DNA from: GCA-001856825 sp038729485
Lineage (GTDB): Archaea; Thermoplasmatota; Thermoplasmata; Thermoplasmatales; GCA-001856825
Assembly (NCBI GenBank): GCA_038729485.1
Contig: JAVYRX010000002.1
Span: forward strand, 1 to 64,000
Length of the DNA stretch: 64,000 nucleotides
Direction of reading: 5' to 3'
This document shows positions 8,429 to 21,239 of the stretch, piece by piece. Position 1 is the stretch's first letter. Every line of letters starts with the position of its first letter. Below the pieces are notes generated by a model, which made no database searches, was not told where the DNA came from, and saw only the letters and a program-made list of their open reading frames with translations. Position numbers and translations under genes: made by a program.

Positions 8429-11072
8429 TGTTTCACCTCATACTTCTTTCCGAACATCTCCTTTATGATGAAGTCAAGATCAATAGATTCTCCGGCGAAG
8501 GATCTTGATGGATCAACGCCGTCTTCCCCGTACTCCAGCTGTATGACCGAATCCTCGGTGTCTAGAACCTTTCCATCCTCGGCCACTTTCAAATCTTCTA
8601 GGGCGTTGATCAATCTCCTCTGCATATATCCTGATCTGGACGTTCTTACGGCTATGTCCACCAGACCTTCCCTCCCTCCGGTGGCATGGAAGAAATATTC
8701 TGTGGGACTGAGACCTTCCTTGTATGAAGAACTGACAAAACCCCTCGCGTACGCGCCAAGGTCTCCCTTCTTGAAATGGGGGAGCGTTCTGCTTGTATAT
8801 CCCCTATGTTGTCTCTGCCCCCTTATGCTCTGCTGGCCTATGATACCTGCCATCTGGGCAAGGTTCATCATGTTTGCCCTGGCTCCCGAACGTGCCATAA
8901 TAACAGTGGAGTTATCCATACCTAGGTAGTGAGATGCTATTTCGGAACTCTTCTCCCTCGCCTGAGAAAGTACCTTCATTATCATTGATTCCAGCGTATC
9001 TTCAAGCGTTTTTCCAGGTTCCATGCCTATTAAGCCGTTCCTGTAGTTGTCTATAAGCTTCTCTACTTTGTCAACAGCCTCATTACCTACCTGTCTGAGT
9101 TGGGCCTTTGCCTCAGACGGGACATCCTCATCATCTATGCCTGTTGAGAATCCTATGTAACTTATAACTCCGGCAGCGAGCCTCGTAAGGTCGTCCAGGA
9201 ACTTTGCGCCTTCAGAGGTGCCGTATTTTCTTATTACATAATCGAGAAGAACGCCCTTTGACTGCCCTATGGCATTCTCGTCTATTGCGCCACTCAGAAG
9301 CTGCCCATTCTCTATATCTACCACGCCTTCGGTTCCTTCTGGATCAAGAGTCTTGTCGCTTAACTTTCCCTTGAATTTTACGTTAACAGTTTTCGGGAGG
9401 ATTGAGGAAAAGATGTCCCTTCCCCTCATGTACTTCTTCCCGTCCACCTCAACGATCTTTGGCATTGTAAGAGGATCTACGTATGAAAGTATGTGTACTG
9501 CCTGTTCCAGCGGGATCAAGGGGCTTCTGAACGTTAGAATGAAGAGTGCCGTTATGTGGTCATGGATCGCACCCATTATCGGGCCCCCAAACCTCGGCGA
9601 AAGGAAGTTTTCCTGCACCTTCATAAGTATTTCTGCCTCGGCTCTTGCCTCCTGGCTCTGTAGAACATGAAGATTCATCTCGTCCCCGTCAAAGTCTGCG
9701 TTGTATGGCGCACATACGGCCAGATTGAATCTAAAAGTCCTGTATGGCAGCACCCTGACTTCGTGAGCCATCATTGACATCCTGTGAAGGCTGGGCTGCC
9801 TGTTAAACAGTACAATGTCTCCATCCTGCAGCTGTCTTTCAACCTGCCAACCAATCTCAAGCTTTTCTGCCATCTCCTGGAAATTCTTGTTCGTGATCTT
9901 TATCCTCATCCCATCTTTTCTATAAATGTAGTTTACGCCTGGCTTATAATGTGAATCCCCCTCGTCCCCCGGCCCGTTTCCGAGAAGCTCCTTCATCTTC
10001 TCTATGTTATGTTCAGTTATGGTCTCCGTGACGGTCAGTTCCCTTGCCGCTTTTATGGGAACTCCGACCTGATTTATGGAAAGAAAAGGCTCTGGACTTA
10101 TTACAGTTCTGGCCGAAAAATTGACCCTCTTTCCTGAAAGATTGCTCCTGAATCTTCCCTCCTTCCCCTTGAGCCTTTGAACGAGCGTCTTTAATGATCT
10201 TCCAGATCTATGTCTGGCCGGCGGAGTCCCGGGGGTTTGATTATCGAAGTATGTGGTGACATGGTATTGAAGAAGGTCCCAAAGGTCCTCTATTATGAGT
10301 TGCGGACTTCCCTGGTCCCTATTTTCTCTCAACCTCTGATTGATCCTTATTACGTCCACAAGTTTATGGGTAAGATCGTCTTCACTCCTCTCCCCTGTTT
10401 CTAAAGTAATAGTAGGCCTGACATTCACTGGTGGGACGGGAAATACGGTGAGAATCATCCACTCTGGCCTCGCAACTTTTGGATCGAGCCCAAGGAGCGG
10501 GAGGTCCTCATTGGGTATCTTCTCGAATCTTTCCCTAATCTCTTTAGGCGTGAGCTTCTTTCCTTCTTCCCTGAACGTCGTAGGTTTGTCCAGCATGATT
10601 TTCTTATTCTCAAAATGGCAGTGGGGGCATATCACTACCTCTGATGCGTCTGATTCCGCCTCAGAAACAATGTCATCGTATTCAATCTCGCTCAGGCCGT
10701 TTTCTGTGTCCTTAAGCTTATCAAAATACTCCTTTATCCTGTCGTCGCTCAGCTTTAATCTGCCGCAATTTGCACAGGTACTGGATAGAATGGAATAAAT
10801 TTCCTTTATAAATCCTATATGAACGACAGGCATCGCAAGCTCTATGTGGCCGAAGTGACCGGGACACTGGTCCACCTTCCCCCCACACGTCTTGCATTTC
10901 AGACCGGGTTCTATGACGCCCATAGCGGGGTCCATAAGCCCTTTCTCAATCGGGTACCCGTCATCGTCGTACGTATCCGGCGTTATGACTTTTACCGCGG
11001 ACATTCTTCTAATCTCTTCTGGAGAGAGGAGCGCAAACTTCAGTTCCTGGATACCCTTAGATATCTCCAACT

Positions 11073-11076
<4 letters not shown>
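8425..11076 (-). CDS. rpoA1: DNA-directed RNA polymerase subunit A'
   Basis: 883 residues, the N-terminal two thirds of Rpb1. The active-site magnesium motif NADFDGDEMNLHV is present at about residue 456. N-terminal zinc-binding clusters are visible (CKTCGGKVDQCPGHFGH, CANCG, CPHCH). The funnel and bridge-helix regions follow, with GARANMMNLAQMAG and RTLPHFKKGD. It overlaps rpoB and rpoA2 by four bases on each side. Length and motifs are standard for euryarchaea. Confidence 0.98.
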
Positions 11077-14690
<3,614 letters not shown>

Positions 14691-14945
14691 TTATTCACCT
14701 ATAACCGTTCTATATATCCTTGTTATCCCGCTGGTTCTGCTTTTCCTCACTACCTCAATCATCCTTCCCGGCTCAATCTCTCCCACTACCTTTTCCATCG
14801 TTTTTATAACAGGATCTGTCCTCTTAATCTTCGGAAGCTGTGATTTTTCCACTCCGAGCTCCCGCAATATTTCTTCTTCACGCTCCAGCGGAACCAGCCT
14901 ATGTTCAGGCACCATTTCATGCAACAGAATATTATACTTCGCCAC
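14691..14945 (-). CDS. rpoH: DNA-directed RNA polymerase subunit H (Rpb5-like)
   Basis: 84 residues, the normal length for archaeal RpoH, equal to the C-terminal domain of eukaryotic Rpb5. Typical features: N-terminal LHEMVPEHRLV, then the LPKIKRTDPVIK segment and a basic tail ending RTSGITRIYRTVIG. GTG start at 14945 with a strong Shine-Dalgarno GGGGGTGA six bases upstream. First gene of the polymerase operon, with a TATA box about 55 bases upstream. Confidence 0.97.
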   Translation of the reverse strand: MAKYNILLHEMVPEHRLVPLEREEEILRELGVEKSQLPKIKRTDPVIKTMEKVVGEIEPGRMIEVVRKSRTSGITRIYRTVIGE

Positions 14946-14990
14946 TAAAATTCACCCCCTAAATCACCCTCCATTATAGCCCTATTCATC

Positions 14991-15003
14991 AAACGTTTAT
15001 ACA
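14991..15003 (-). promoter_or_regulatory. Promoter of the RNA polymerase operon
   Basis: Minus-strand TGTATAAACGTTT is a good archaeal TATA element. Transcription should start near 14972, leaving a leader of about 25 bases that carries the GGGGGTGA ribosome site of rpoH. Unlike many promoters here, this one gives a leadered transcript. Confidence 0.6.
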
Positions 15004-15051
15004 AGATCATTCTAAACCCCTGGGATTGCTCAACCTTATCATTAAGTTATA

Positions 15052-15867
15052 CTAAGTTTTTGTGCTGATCTTTTCTAACCACGGGATCGCTTCTCTTACT
15101 AAAGATGGACCGTGATGTGCAAAAAAATCGTATTCGCCAGGCGTGACGAATACCCTTTCATCCCTGAATGCTTTTAAATGATCCCAACCCCTTTCCCTAG
15201 CTTTGTTTTCGATGAAGGAATCCCCTCTCTTGCTGAACATCTTCGGTTCAAATATAATGAAGTCTGGATCCTGCTGCTCCACGAACTTAAAATCCGGAAC
15301 GATCCATTCCTTGGTAACCCCTTCGTAAATGGACCTGAAGTTCATAAAATTCAAAACATCAGTTATGTAGGAAAGAGAACCGAACGTGACAGGCCCTCCA
15401 AGATCACATTCAAAATATACTTTCCCTCCCTTTCCTCTTTTTAGGTCTCTGAGTGAAGACAGCATCTCCTTCTCTAAACTCCTTCCCGATTCGGGCCTGC
15501 CTACAACCAAGGATACCTTGACTGGTAGTTCTAATACGCCTGCCAATGTTGCCGGAAGCCTGAACGAAAAGGTGGGAAAAAAACCTTTGAGCTGCTCTGC
15601 AACCTGCTCCTGATACCCTGTGACTGTGAGTATAAGATCGGGATGTAGAGACTTGAAAAGATCTATGTTTACGTACCCGTAGCTTCCAACCTTTTTCCTG
15701 CTTTTAGCTTCCTCTGGACGCACGCAGAAAGGGGTTACGCCTATAACGCTGTTCCCAATACCCATATTAAACAATATTTCCGTTACCGAAGGACTCAAGC
15801 TTATGATTCTTTTCGGCTCTTCAGGCACATCAACTTCCTTATTAGTGTCGTCTACGAGAGAGACCAC
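15052..15867 (-). CDS. BtuF/FepB-like periplasmic-binding-fold protein without a signal peptide
   Basis: 271 residues. The sequence fits the class III substrate-binding protein family used for cobalamin and ferric siderophores: PKRIISLSPSVTEILFNMG at the start of lobe 1, HPDLILTVTGYQ, and a lobe 2 segment FVEQQDPDFIIFEPK. Such proteins are normally exported or membrane-anchored, yet no hydrophobic N-terminal helix or lipobox is present. The GTG at 15867 has a TATA box (TTAAATATCGG) about 24-26 bases upstream, so the short start seems real and the protein should be cytoplasmic. No permease or ATPase is adjacent. It may bind a corrinoid or metal chelate inside the cell. Confidence 0.8.
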   Translation of the reverse strand: MVSLVDDTNKEVDVPEEPKRIISLSPSVTEILFNMGIGNSVIGVTPFCVRPEEAKSRKKVGSYGYVNIDLFKSLHPDLILTVTGYQEQVAEQLKGFFPTFSFRLPATLAGVLELPVKVSLVVGRPESGRSLEKEMLSSLRDLKRGKGGKVYFECDLGGPVTFGSLSYITDVLNFMNFRSIYEGVTKEWIVPDFKFVEQQDPDFIIFEPKMFSKRGDSFIENKARERGWDHLKAFRDERVFVTPGEYDFFAHHGPSLVREAIPWLEKISTKT

Positions 15868-15881
15868 AGTCCCACATTCAA

Positions 15882-15895
15882 ATCCGATATTTAAC
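15882..15895 (-). promoter_or_regulatory. TATA box for the BtuF-like gene
   Basis: Minus-strand GTTAAATATCGGAT is centred about 22-26 bases before the GTG at 15867, implying a leaderless message and supporting the absence of an N-terminal signal sequence. Confidence 0.5.
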
Positions 15896-15910
15896 GAAGT
15901 GGGAGTTAAC

Positions 15911-15921
15911 TCTTTATTTTA
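15911..15921 (+). promoter_or_regulatory. TATA-like box for the ubiquitin-like protein gene
   Basis: TCTTTATTTTA lies about 25 bases before the ATG at 15940; probably leaderless. Confidence 0.45.
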
Positions 15922-15939
15922 TTTCCTATTCAAGAAAAG

Positions 15940-16134
15940 ATGGCACTTGTTAAAATACTTGGCGAGAACAAGGAGGTAGAGGTTAAAGGAAAAAACGCGA
16001 TTGAGGTCATCCACTCGCTTGGCTTAAATTCGAATTCCATAGTCGTTCTTAAGAAAGGAAGGCCGATACCGGAGGACGAAGAATTATCAGAGGATGATGA
16101 AATTACCGTCGTCAAATCATTTTCAGGGGGGTAA
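15940..16134 (+). CDS. Small ubiquitin-like / MoaD-ThiS family protein with C-terminal Gly-Gly
   Basis: 64 residues with the beta-grasp pattern of ThiS/MoaD/SAMP proteins: MALVKILGENKEVEV, a helix, VVLKKGRPIPEDEEL, and DEITVVKSFSGG. It ends exactly in Gly-Gly, the tail that is adenylated by an E1-like enzyme and used either for sulfur transfer or for isopeptide tagging (samplyation). Its 3' end overlaps the pelota gene by 12 bases tail to tail. No E1-like or MoaE gene is in the window, so sulfur carrier and protein modifier remain equally possible. Confidence 0.85.
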   Translation: MALVKILGENKEVEVKGKNAIEVIHSLGLNSNSIVVLKKGRPIPEDEELSEDDEITVVKSFSGG

Positions 16135-17121
16135 CAGGTCGTTTATCCTGTAGCGAAGGATGCCTACGATTCCCCCATAAGAGTTTACTATTTTCCCGGT
16201 TTCCCAGGCAGAATGAACAATAAAAACCCTGCAGCCCTTACTTGTGCATCTTTCCAGAATCTGGAAAGAATTGTTTTCTCTGAAGTACCTGTCAGCTATT
16301 ATTACTGTCTCTACGGCTCCTGCTTCCAAGGCATTTAGGACCATCTCCCTTCCGTAAGCGGCAAGGCCTGAATTTATGCCTTTAAGGAACGAATTGACGA
16401 ACTTCATCTCCGACGCTCTCCTCATATCTACAAGCCCTGATGAAAGAAGGAGCTTTATTCCTTCTTCGTCAGACTCTCCTGCGTCGGTGCTTTCCGCGGT
16501 AACTCGCAATTCATTCAGAAGCCTTATCACCTTCTCTCTAAGAACTTGCGGCCCAACTATGTATACCTTCTCCCCCTTCAGTTTTTCTAACCTTGATCTC
16601 AGCTCATTTGAGCCCCCAGATTTTTGATCTACGAACATTTTCCCCTGGGAGGTCTGCACCCTCCATATAAGCTCGTTTGTGGATTCGTCGACCAGATAGC
16701 AACTGACACCTTTTTCGTCTACCGATATAACGTTGATTCGAGCGTAGGATAGGGAAGTGGCTTCTTCCATAGTTTTTAAAAACGATGGAACGTCTGATGG
16801 CATCATAAGGATTGAGGAGCCCGTTTCAACGTTTACGGATTGGTGCTCCCCTATGTAATCCTCAGGGCCAGAGACTATCTCCCCTAGGACGTGAATTCTC
16901 ATCTGGAGTTCCGAGAATTCTATGCTTTCAATCTTCAATGTTACTGTGACTTTCTCCCTCTCCCTCTTCTTGCTCCTGATCATGTCTTCCCTGTTCTCAG
17001 TCCTCCTCAAAACTTCAGCCTTAATCAAATCTCCATTTCTAAGTATCAAGGATAGATACCACAGATCCTCCGGATTAACAATTTCAACCCTGTAAAAATC
17101 GCTCTCTCTGTTATACCTCAA
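16123..17121 (-). CDS. pelA: mRNA surveillance protein Pelota
   Basis: 332 residues, near the usual 340-350. eRF1-related rescue factor (Dom34/Pelota) that, with aEF1A and ABCE1 in archaea, splits stalled ribosomes. The N-terminal Sm-like domain lies in the first 130 residues (NPEDLWYLSLILRNGDLIKAEVLR), the middle domain follows, and the C-terminal eL30-like domain includes LVDMRRASEMKFVNSFLKGI. As expected for Pelota there is no GGQ. Last gene of a five-gene minus operon; it overlaps the Mut7-C gene by 11 bases. Confidence 0.95.
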   Translation of the reverse strand: MRYNRESDFYRVEIVNPEDLWYLSLILRNGDLIKAEVLRRTENREDMIRSKKREREKVTVTLKIESIEFSELQMRIHVLGEIVSGPEDYIGEHQSVNVETGSSILMMPSDVPSFLKTMEEATSLSYARINVISVDEKGVSCYLVDESTNELIWRVQTSQGKMFVDQKSGGSNELRSRLEKLKGEKVYIVGPQVLREKVIRLLNELRVTAESTDAGESDEEGIKLLLSSGLVDMRRASEMKFVNSFLKGINSGLAAYGREMVLNALEAGAVETVIIADRYFRENNSFQILERCTSKGCRVFIVHSAWETGKIVNSYGGIVGILRYRINDLLPP

Positions 17122-17545
17122 TCCCCAACCTCCTCATCATTTCCATGAAGTTCTTCGTATGGCTTCCTTCCCAATAGTATTTATCGCATCTTTTGCAGTA
17201 AAATATCTTTTCCGCAGTTTTGTTCACATAGTCTGGAAGACCGTCCCTGGATTTCACTTCTTCAGTCTTTAAACCGCAGATGCTGCAAAGTTCTAGTGAA
17301 CTATGTTCGGGCTTCGGAAGTTTTGGGAAAATTTCTCTTATCTGCTCCCTTGGATCGTACGCTTTCACAAGGATAGAACTAGGAATCCTCTGATGAAGCG
17401 CTTTGTCTCTCGTTAAAACCAAAGAAGTCCTCGATTTTTCCATTATGAAGGAATCATCCTTATCGTTCGTCACGTATTCAACGTCATAACCTAGCAGTCT
17501 GAGATACGTTGAAAGCTTACCAAGCATGCTGTCCGCGATAATCAT
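17111..17545 (-). CDS. Mut7-C RNase domain protein (PIN-like fold plus zinc ribbon)
   Basis: 144 residues. The N-terminal part has the DUF82/Mut7-C PIN-like pattern: IIADSMLGKLSTYLRLLGYD with a conserved early Asp, then LTRDKALHQR with an Asp. The C-terminal part is a zinc ribbon made of CSICG and CKRCDKYYWEGSH. This family is predicted to be an RNase; activity has not been shown for archaeal stand-alone forms to my knowledge. Lying between an MptE-like gene and pelota in an overlapping operon, an RNA-quality role is plausible but inferred. Confidence 0.85.
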   Translation of the reverse strand: MIIADSMLGKLSTYLRLLGYDVEYVTNDKDDSFIMEKSRTSLVLTRDKALHQRIPSSILVKAYDPREQIREIFPKLPKPEHSSLELCSICGLKTEEVKSRDGLPDYVNKTAEKIFYCKRCDKYYWEGSHTKNFMEMMRRLGIEV

Positions 17546-18159
17546 TTCTTAAACGTAATCTCCGCGTCGCTGATATCACTTAGTATCCGTTTCGATACTT
17601 CCATCTTCATTTGTTTTAAATGTTTAGGTTCGTCTAGAGGTTCGTTGAAATCGAAACCGAATACATTAACTTCTTTTGCACCCATCAGAAGCGCCATTAT
17701 AACGCTCCTGTCCCCATCCGTGAATCCTCCGATATTCCTTATTGCCCCAACAGGGACGCTCTGCGTCGTGCCTAATACAAGACCTTTCATCCTTGGAACG
17801 AACTGTGCTAGCTTATCTATGTTGTCTCCGTGCGCATGCACTACTTTTATGAATTTGCCTTCCACAATCTTTTCAACTGGCCCATCAAGGTCAGTCACTA
17901 CCATGCTGCAATTGCCAGAATAATAATTTAACGCTGAATCTGCTACTATCACGAATCCGTCTACATCTCCGGGCGGATCAACAGGCCCGATGACCGTAGC
18001 GGCATTTAAGTGAGGAAGGAGGTCCCAAGAATTCTTTTTGATTAGATTACTGAGTTCAATCCCGGCAATAAAATCAAGGTATGGATTGTACCTAAAGAGT
18101 GCGACCAACCTTCTGTGTAGTGCTATGCTCTTCTCTTTGTCTCTCAGAAATTTTCCCAT
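17542..18159 (-). CDS. MptE-like 6-hydroxymethylpterin diphosphokinase (DUF115 family)
   Basis: 205 residues. DUF115-type signature elements: IGPVDPPGD, VADSALNY, VVTDLDG, HAHGDN, and GGFTDGDRSVIMALLMGA. The archaeal branch contains MptE, which makes 6-hydroxymethyl-7,8-dihydropterin pyrophosphate for tetrahydromethanopterin-like or folate-like C1 carriers. The start overlaps the DUF373 gene by 68 bases, unusually long, but the conserved FRYNPYLDF segment falls soon after, so a much later start is unlikely. A TTG near 18108 would still overlap. Serine hydroxymethyltransferase is also in the window and needs such a carrier. Confidence 0.8.
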   Translation of the reverse strand: MGKFLRDKEKSIALHRRLVALFRYNPYLDFIAGIELSNLIKKNSWDLLPHLNAATVIGPVDPPGDVDGFVIVADSALNYYSGNCSMVVTDLDGPVEKIVEGKFIKVVHAHGDNIDKLAQFVPRMKGLVLGTTQSVPVGAIRNIGGFTDGDRSVIMALLMGAKEVNVFGFDFNEPLDEPKHLKQMKMEVSKRILSDISDAEITFKK

Positions 18160-19264
18160 ATCTTCTTCTCACTACTGAAATTATCACGCCAAACACGATT
18201 CCAGTTACGGTCATAACGACCGCAACATCAAGATACAAAAACCTAAGAAATCCCCTCTGGTAGCCGAAGTTTACAAAAGAAAGAAGGCCAAGAAGGGCTA
18301 CAAAGAAACTCACGTAGAACGATGCAGAAAGGAGGTAAGATTTTATCATCTCAGACCTTTTCCCCGGACGGTATATCATGAATCCCTCTAGTATTCGCCC
18401 TATATCGAATATTAGTATGGAAGCAACAGTAAACGGTATTAGCCTGTAGAGGAGTAGGATTATTGCAACTATAGGATTCCCCGTAGTAATAGCTGCAACT
18501 ATTCCGCTGTAAACTCCGTATGAAAAAACAGCTATCGATATTAGAAGAGAGAAGACGGTTACCCTTGTATTAATAAACTGTTCCACGACGCTTGATAAGG
18601 TATCCGATATCTTCCTACCCAAGGAATACGCCTTGCCGAGGAAATAGATACCTATAGCTGATACTACGGTCATGAAACCTGTGGTAGCGGGATCCAGACT
18701 CCCAAAGCCGTAGAGGTAGATCCTCAAGGATAGAACAAATAGAATACTGAGACCAAGGACGAGAAATGCTACGCCTATCGGGACAAGTATTTTTTTAAGG
18801 AACTTTTCCTCTTTCATGGCCTTTACAATTATGTAGTAAAGAGATTCTATTTGTGGAGCCTGACGAACGGTTATCCTCTTTATGGCCCTGATTTTTATTC
18901 TGGTCTCTATAATCGGAATGATAAACTCATCCTCCGCTCCGTCAGATACCACTATTGCCAAATCGCAGGCAACCTGGTGAATGACTTCTTCAAGTTGTTC
19001 AGATATGATCCTGTCAGAAACCAAACCTACGTTTTTGTCGCCGCAGAGCGTGCATATTTCCACGTCTTCCCCAGACGCCTTCAACTGGTCGTAGGTAGAT
19101 ATGGCAGAAAAAAGCGCATTCGCGTCCGAATCTTCTGGATCCGCAAGAATAAGTTCGTTTGCTGCTTTTAGATTATTTTCTCTCCCGACTATCGGTGATT
19201 TCACCTTGGCCTTTTCGCCAAAATCATTATCCCTATCTACGCATATAATTAAGGTCTTACTCAT
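18092..19264 (-). CDS. DUF373 family membrane protein
   Basis: 390 residues. The N-terminal ~150 residues form a soluble domain that begins MSKTLIICVDRDNDFGEK and contains TLCGDK; this is the archaeal DUF373 signature. Six hydrophobic helices follow (roughly 160-190, 198-220, 232-258, 263-292, 308-332 and 340-368), then a basic tail. Function is unknown; the family is archaeal and linked to translation-type neighbours here. It overlaps the upstream winged-helix gene by four bases and the downstream MptE-like gene by 68 bases. Confidence 0.85.
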   Translation of the reverse strand: MSKTLIICVDRDNDFGEKAKVKSPIVGRENNLKAANELILADPEDSDANALFSAISTYDQLKASGEDVEICTLCGDKNVGLVSDRIISEQLEEVIHQVACDLAIVVSDGAEDEFIIPIIETRIKIRAIKRITVRQAPQIESLYYIIVKAMKEEKFLKKILVPIGVAFLVLGLSILFVLSLRIYLYGFGSLDPATTGFMTVVSAIGIYFLGKAYSLGRKISDTLSSVVEQFINTRVTVFSLLISIAVFSYGVYSGIVAAITTGNPIVAIILLLYRLIPFTVASILIFDIGRILEGFMIYRPGKRSEMIKSYLLSASFYVSFFVALLGLLSFVNFGYQRGFLRFLYLDVAVVMTVTGIVFGVIISVVRRRYGKISERQREEHSTTQKVGRTL

Positions 19265-19476
19265 TTAACTATATAGTAGCCTGCACTCTTCTGTCTTACG
19301 ACCCTCTTCACGTAACCTTTATTCTGAAGCTCCTGAAGAGCATTGGCTACCACTCCCTTCCCCATTTGGCTTGCCTTCATCACGTCATCAGCAGTTTTCA
19401 TCTTGTCTTCAGATGTTGAACCCAATTTCTTTAAAGAATCGTATACCTTTTGAGCGTTTGGTGAGAGATCGCCCAT
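19261..19476 (-). CDS. Small winged-helix DNA-binding protein
   Basis: 71 residues. The pattern MGDLSPNAQKVYDSLKKLG, a second helix, a recognition helix GKGVVANALQELQNKGYV and a hydrophobic wing (KRVVRQKSAGYYIV) is a minimal winged helix-turn-helix. First gene of the DUF373-MptE-Mut7C-Pelota operon, coupled by ATGA to DUF373. The ATG has GGTGA six bases upstream, and a TATA element (TTTATTTATATTTG) lies near 19505-19518. It may regulate its own operon; that is inference. Confidence 0.75.
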   Translation of the reverse strand: MGDLSPNAQKVYDSLKKLGSTSEDKMKTADDVMKASQMGKGVVANALQELQNKGYVKRVVRQKSAGYYIVK

Positions 19477-19596
19477 TTTTATTCACCGGCTATTGTATAA
19501 CCTTCAAATATAAATAAAATTTGTGGACTTTTATAAACTAAGGCGTAAATCTTCCTTGGTCGTCTTACTTTACTATATCAAACAACAGTAGAGTTA

Positions 19597-20235
19597 ATGA
19601 AACTCATATTTATCATGCGTCGGATGAACGATCTGGAAATCAAGCTAAACGACGCCTTGTCCAACAGAAAAGTCATGCAGTTAGTTAACATGAGAAAAAG
19701 GGAATTCGTCGTCAGGGGGAAATCGTCAATTGATGATCTATTCATGGAACTTGTGTTTTGTACTCTCACCGCCAATACTTCCGCTGATATGGGAATCAGG
19801 TGCGAGAATGCCATTAGGGAAGTTGGCCTTTTTGATGCAGCTTCCCTGAGGGAGGCATTGATAAGGTGCAGGTATCGCTTTCCCAATACGAGATCCAGGT
19901 TCATAGAATTTAATTTCAAGCGGAAGCATCTTTTGAAGGAGATTTTAGGATCAGATGGTAGAAGGGATATTCTGATTGACACCTATATGGGCATAGGAAT
20001 GAAGGAAGCTTCGCATTTCTTGAGGAACACAGGTTACTTCCAGTATTCAATACTCGACAAACACATTCAGAGGTTCCTCTCGTCTTATTACGGCATTATC
20101 GTAAACGTGAAGAGCAGACGGGGATACGAGGAAGGCGAACGGTTGTTCTTTGATCTTTCTTCCACATACGGCCTAGAACCGGGAGTGATGGATCTGGTAG
20201 TCTGGTACGTCATGACTGGGAAAATATTGAAATAG
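19597..20235 (+). CDS. ogg: 8-oxoguanine DNA glycosylase/AP lyase, Ogg2 type
   Basis: 212 residues. Removes 8-oxoguanine from DNA. Helix-hairpin-helix GPD family with catalytic lysine in GIGMKEASHFLRN (about residue 130) and catalytic aspartate in ILDKHIQRF (about 150). It ends in a lysine (GKILK); in the Ogg2 enzyme of Methanocaldococcus the C-terminal lysine contacts the damaged base, so a terminal lysine supports the subfamily. ATG at 19597 has TATA-like TTTACTATATC about 24 bases upstream; ATGs at 19615 and 19624 are alternatives. Confidence 0.92.
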   Translation: MKLIFIMRRMNDLEIKLNDALSNRKVMQLVNMRKREFVVRGKSSIDDLFMELVFCTLTANTSADMGIRCENAIREVGLFDAASLREALIRCRYRFPNTRSRFIEFNFKRKHLLKEILGSDGRRDILIDTYMGIGMKEASHFLRNTGYFQYSILDKHIQRFLSSYYGIIVNVKSRRGYEEGERLFFDLSSTYGLEPGVMDLVVWYVMTGKILK

Positions 20236-20309
20236 ACTTTGCGTCCAATTTAAATGTTGGTAATTTTCAATAACTAAAATGGATTTAACCCTTCTCTTAG
20301 GGTGACGAA

Positions 20310-21239
20310 ATGAGGGCTACTGTCGCAGTTGGTGGAAACGCGCTTTTAGAAAAATACGATAGAGGAACAGCGGAGGAGCAGATAAATAGGGCTGAAATTA
20401 CCGCGAAGAAGACGCTCAGATTTTTAAGGGACAATGAGGTTGTCATAACCCACGGGAATGGCCCGCAGGTCGGAGCTATACTGCTGCAAAATGAGTTTTC
20501 CAGTTCAATGACCCCTTCTATGCCCCTTGACGTGTGCGGGGCGATGTCCCAAGGGAGTATAGGATATTTCCTTCAGACATCATTCCAGAATGTTTTCAAT
20601 GAGGAAGGGGTAAAAAAGAAGATTGTTACTCTGGTTACGAGAACAGTAGTTGATGTCGCGGATCCGGCATTTAAGAATCCAACCAAGCCCATTGGAAAAT
20701 ATTACACAAAAGAGGAGGCATCGATCCTCGAAAGGAATAACGGTTATGTGATGCGTGAGGACTCGGGAAGGGGGTACAGAAGGGTTGTCCCCTCGCCGCT
20801 TCCAATCGACATAGTAGAGGTTGAAGAGGTAAGGCATTTAATGTCTGCCTCCTTCATACCAATCGCGGTCGGAGGGGGCGGTATACCTGTTGTAAGGACC
20901 AATAAGGGTTATAAAGGAGTTGAGGCCGTCATCGACAAGGATCTTGCATCTGCCCTCATCTCCATAAAGCTTGATGTTGACATATTTATAATACTCACAG
21001 CCGTAGAGGCGGCATACATAAATTACAATAAGCCCGGCATGAGGAAGATAGGCGAGATAAGTTCCAGGGAGCTTAGGGAATTAAAGGCGGAGAATCATTT
21101 CGCTGCGGGAAGCATGCTCCCAAAAATAGAAGCTGCGTTAAATTTCGTTGAAAAGACCGGAAGAAAGACTATAATAACGAACGCTGAGAATATAGAAGCT
21201 GCGATACAGGGGAAGGAAGGCACTATTGTTGTACCTTAG
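20310..21239 (+). CDS. arcC: Carbamate kinase
   Basis: 309 residues, normal length. Amino-acid-kinase fold that interconverts carbamoyl phosphate plus ADP and carbamate plus ATP. Hallmarks: VAVGGNAL at the N-terminus, THGNGPQVG near residue 50, AVGGGGIPV near 190 and the C-terminal FAAGSMLPKIEAA. ATG start with GGGTGA four bases upstream. Tail-to-tail four-base overlap with the phosphoribosyltransferase gene. No arginine deiminase or ornithine carbamoyltransferase is nearby, so direction is unknown. Confidence 0.96.
   Translation: MRATVAVGGNALLEKYDRGTAEEQINRAEITAKKTLRFLRDNEVVITHGNGPQVGAILLQNEFSSSMTPSMPLDVCGAMSQGSIGYFLQTSFQNVFNEEGVKKKIVTLVTRTVVDVADPAFKNPTKPIGKYYTKEEASILERNNGYVMREDSGRGYRRVVPSPLPIDIVEVEEVRHLMSASFIPIAVGGGGIPVVRTNKGYKGVEAVIDKDLASALISIKLDVDIFIILTAVEAAYINYNKPGMRKIGEISSRELRELKAENHFAAGSMLPKIEAALNFVEKTGRKTIITNAENIEAAIQGKEGTIVVP

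Noticed and set aside
10340..10798. 152-codon open frame antisense to rpoA1
   Set aside because: Ser-rich shadow of a conserved gene.
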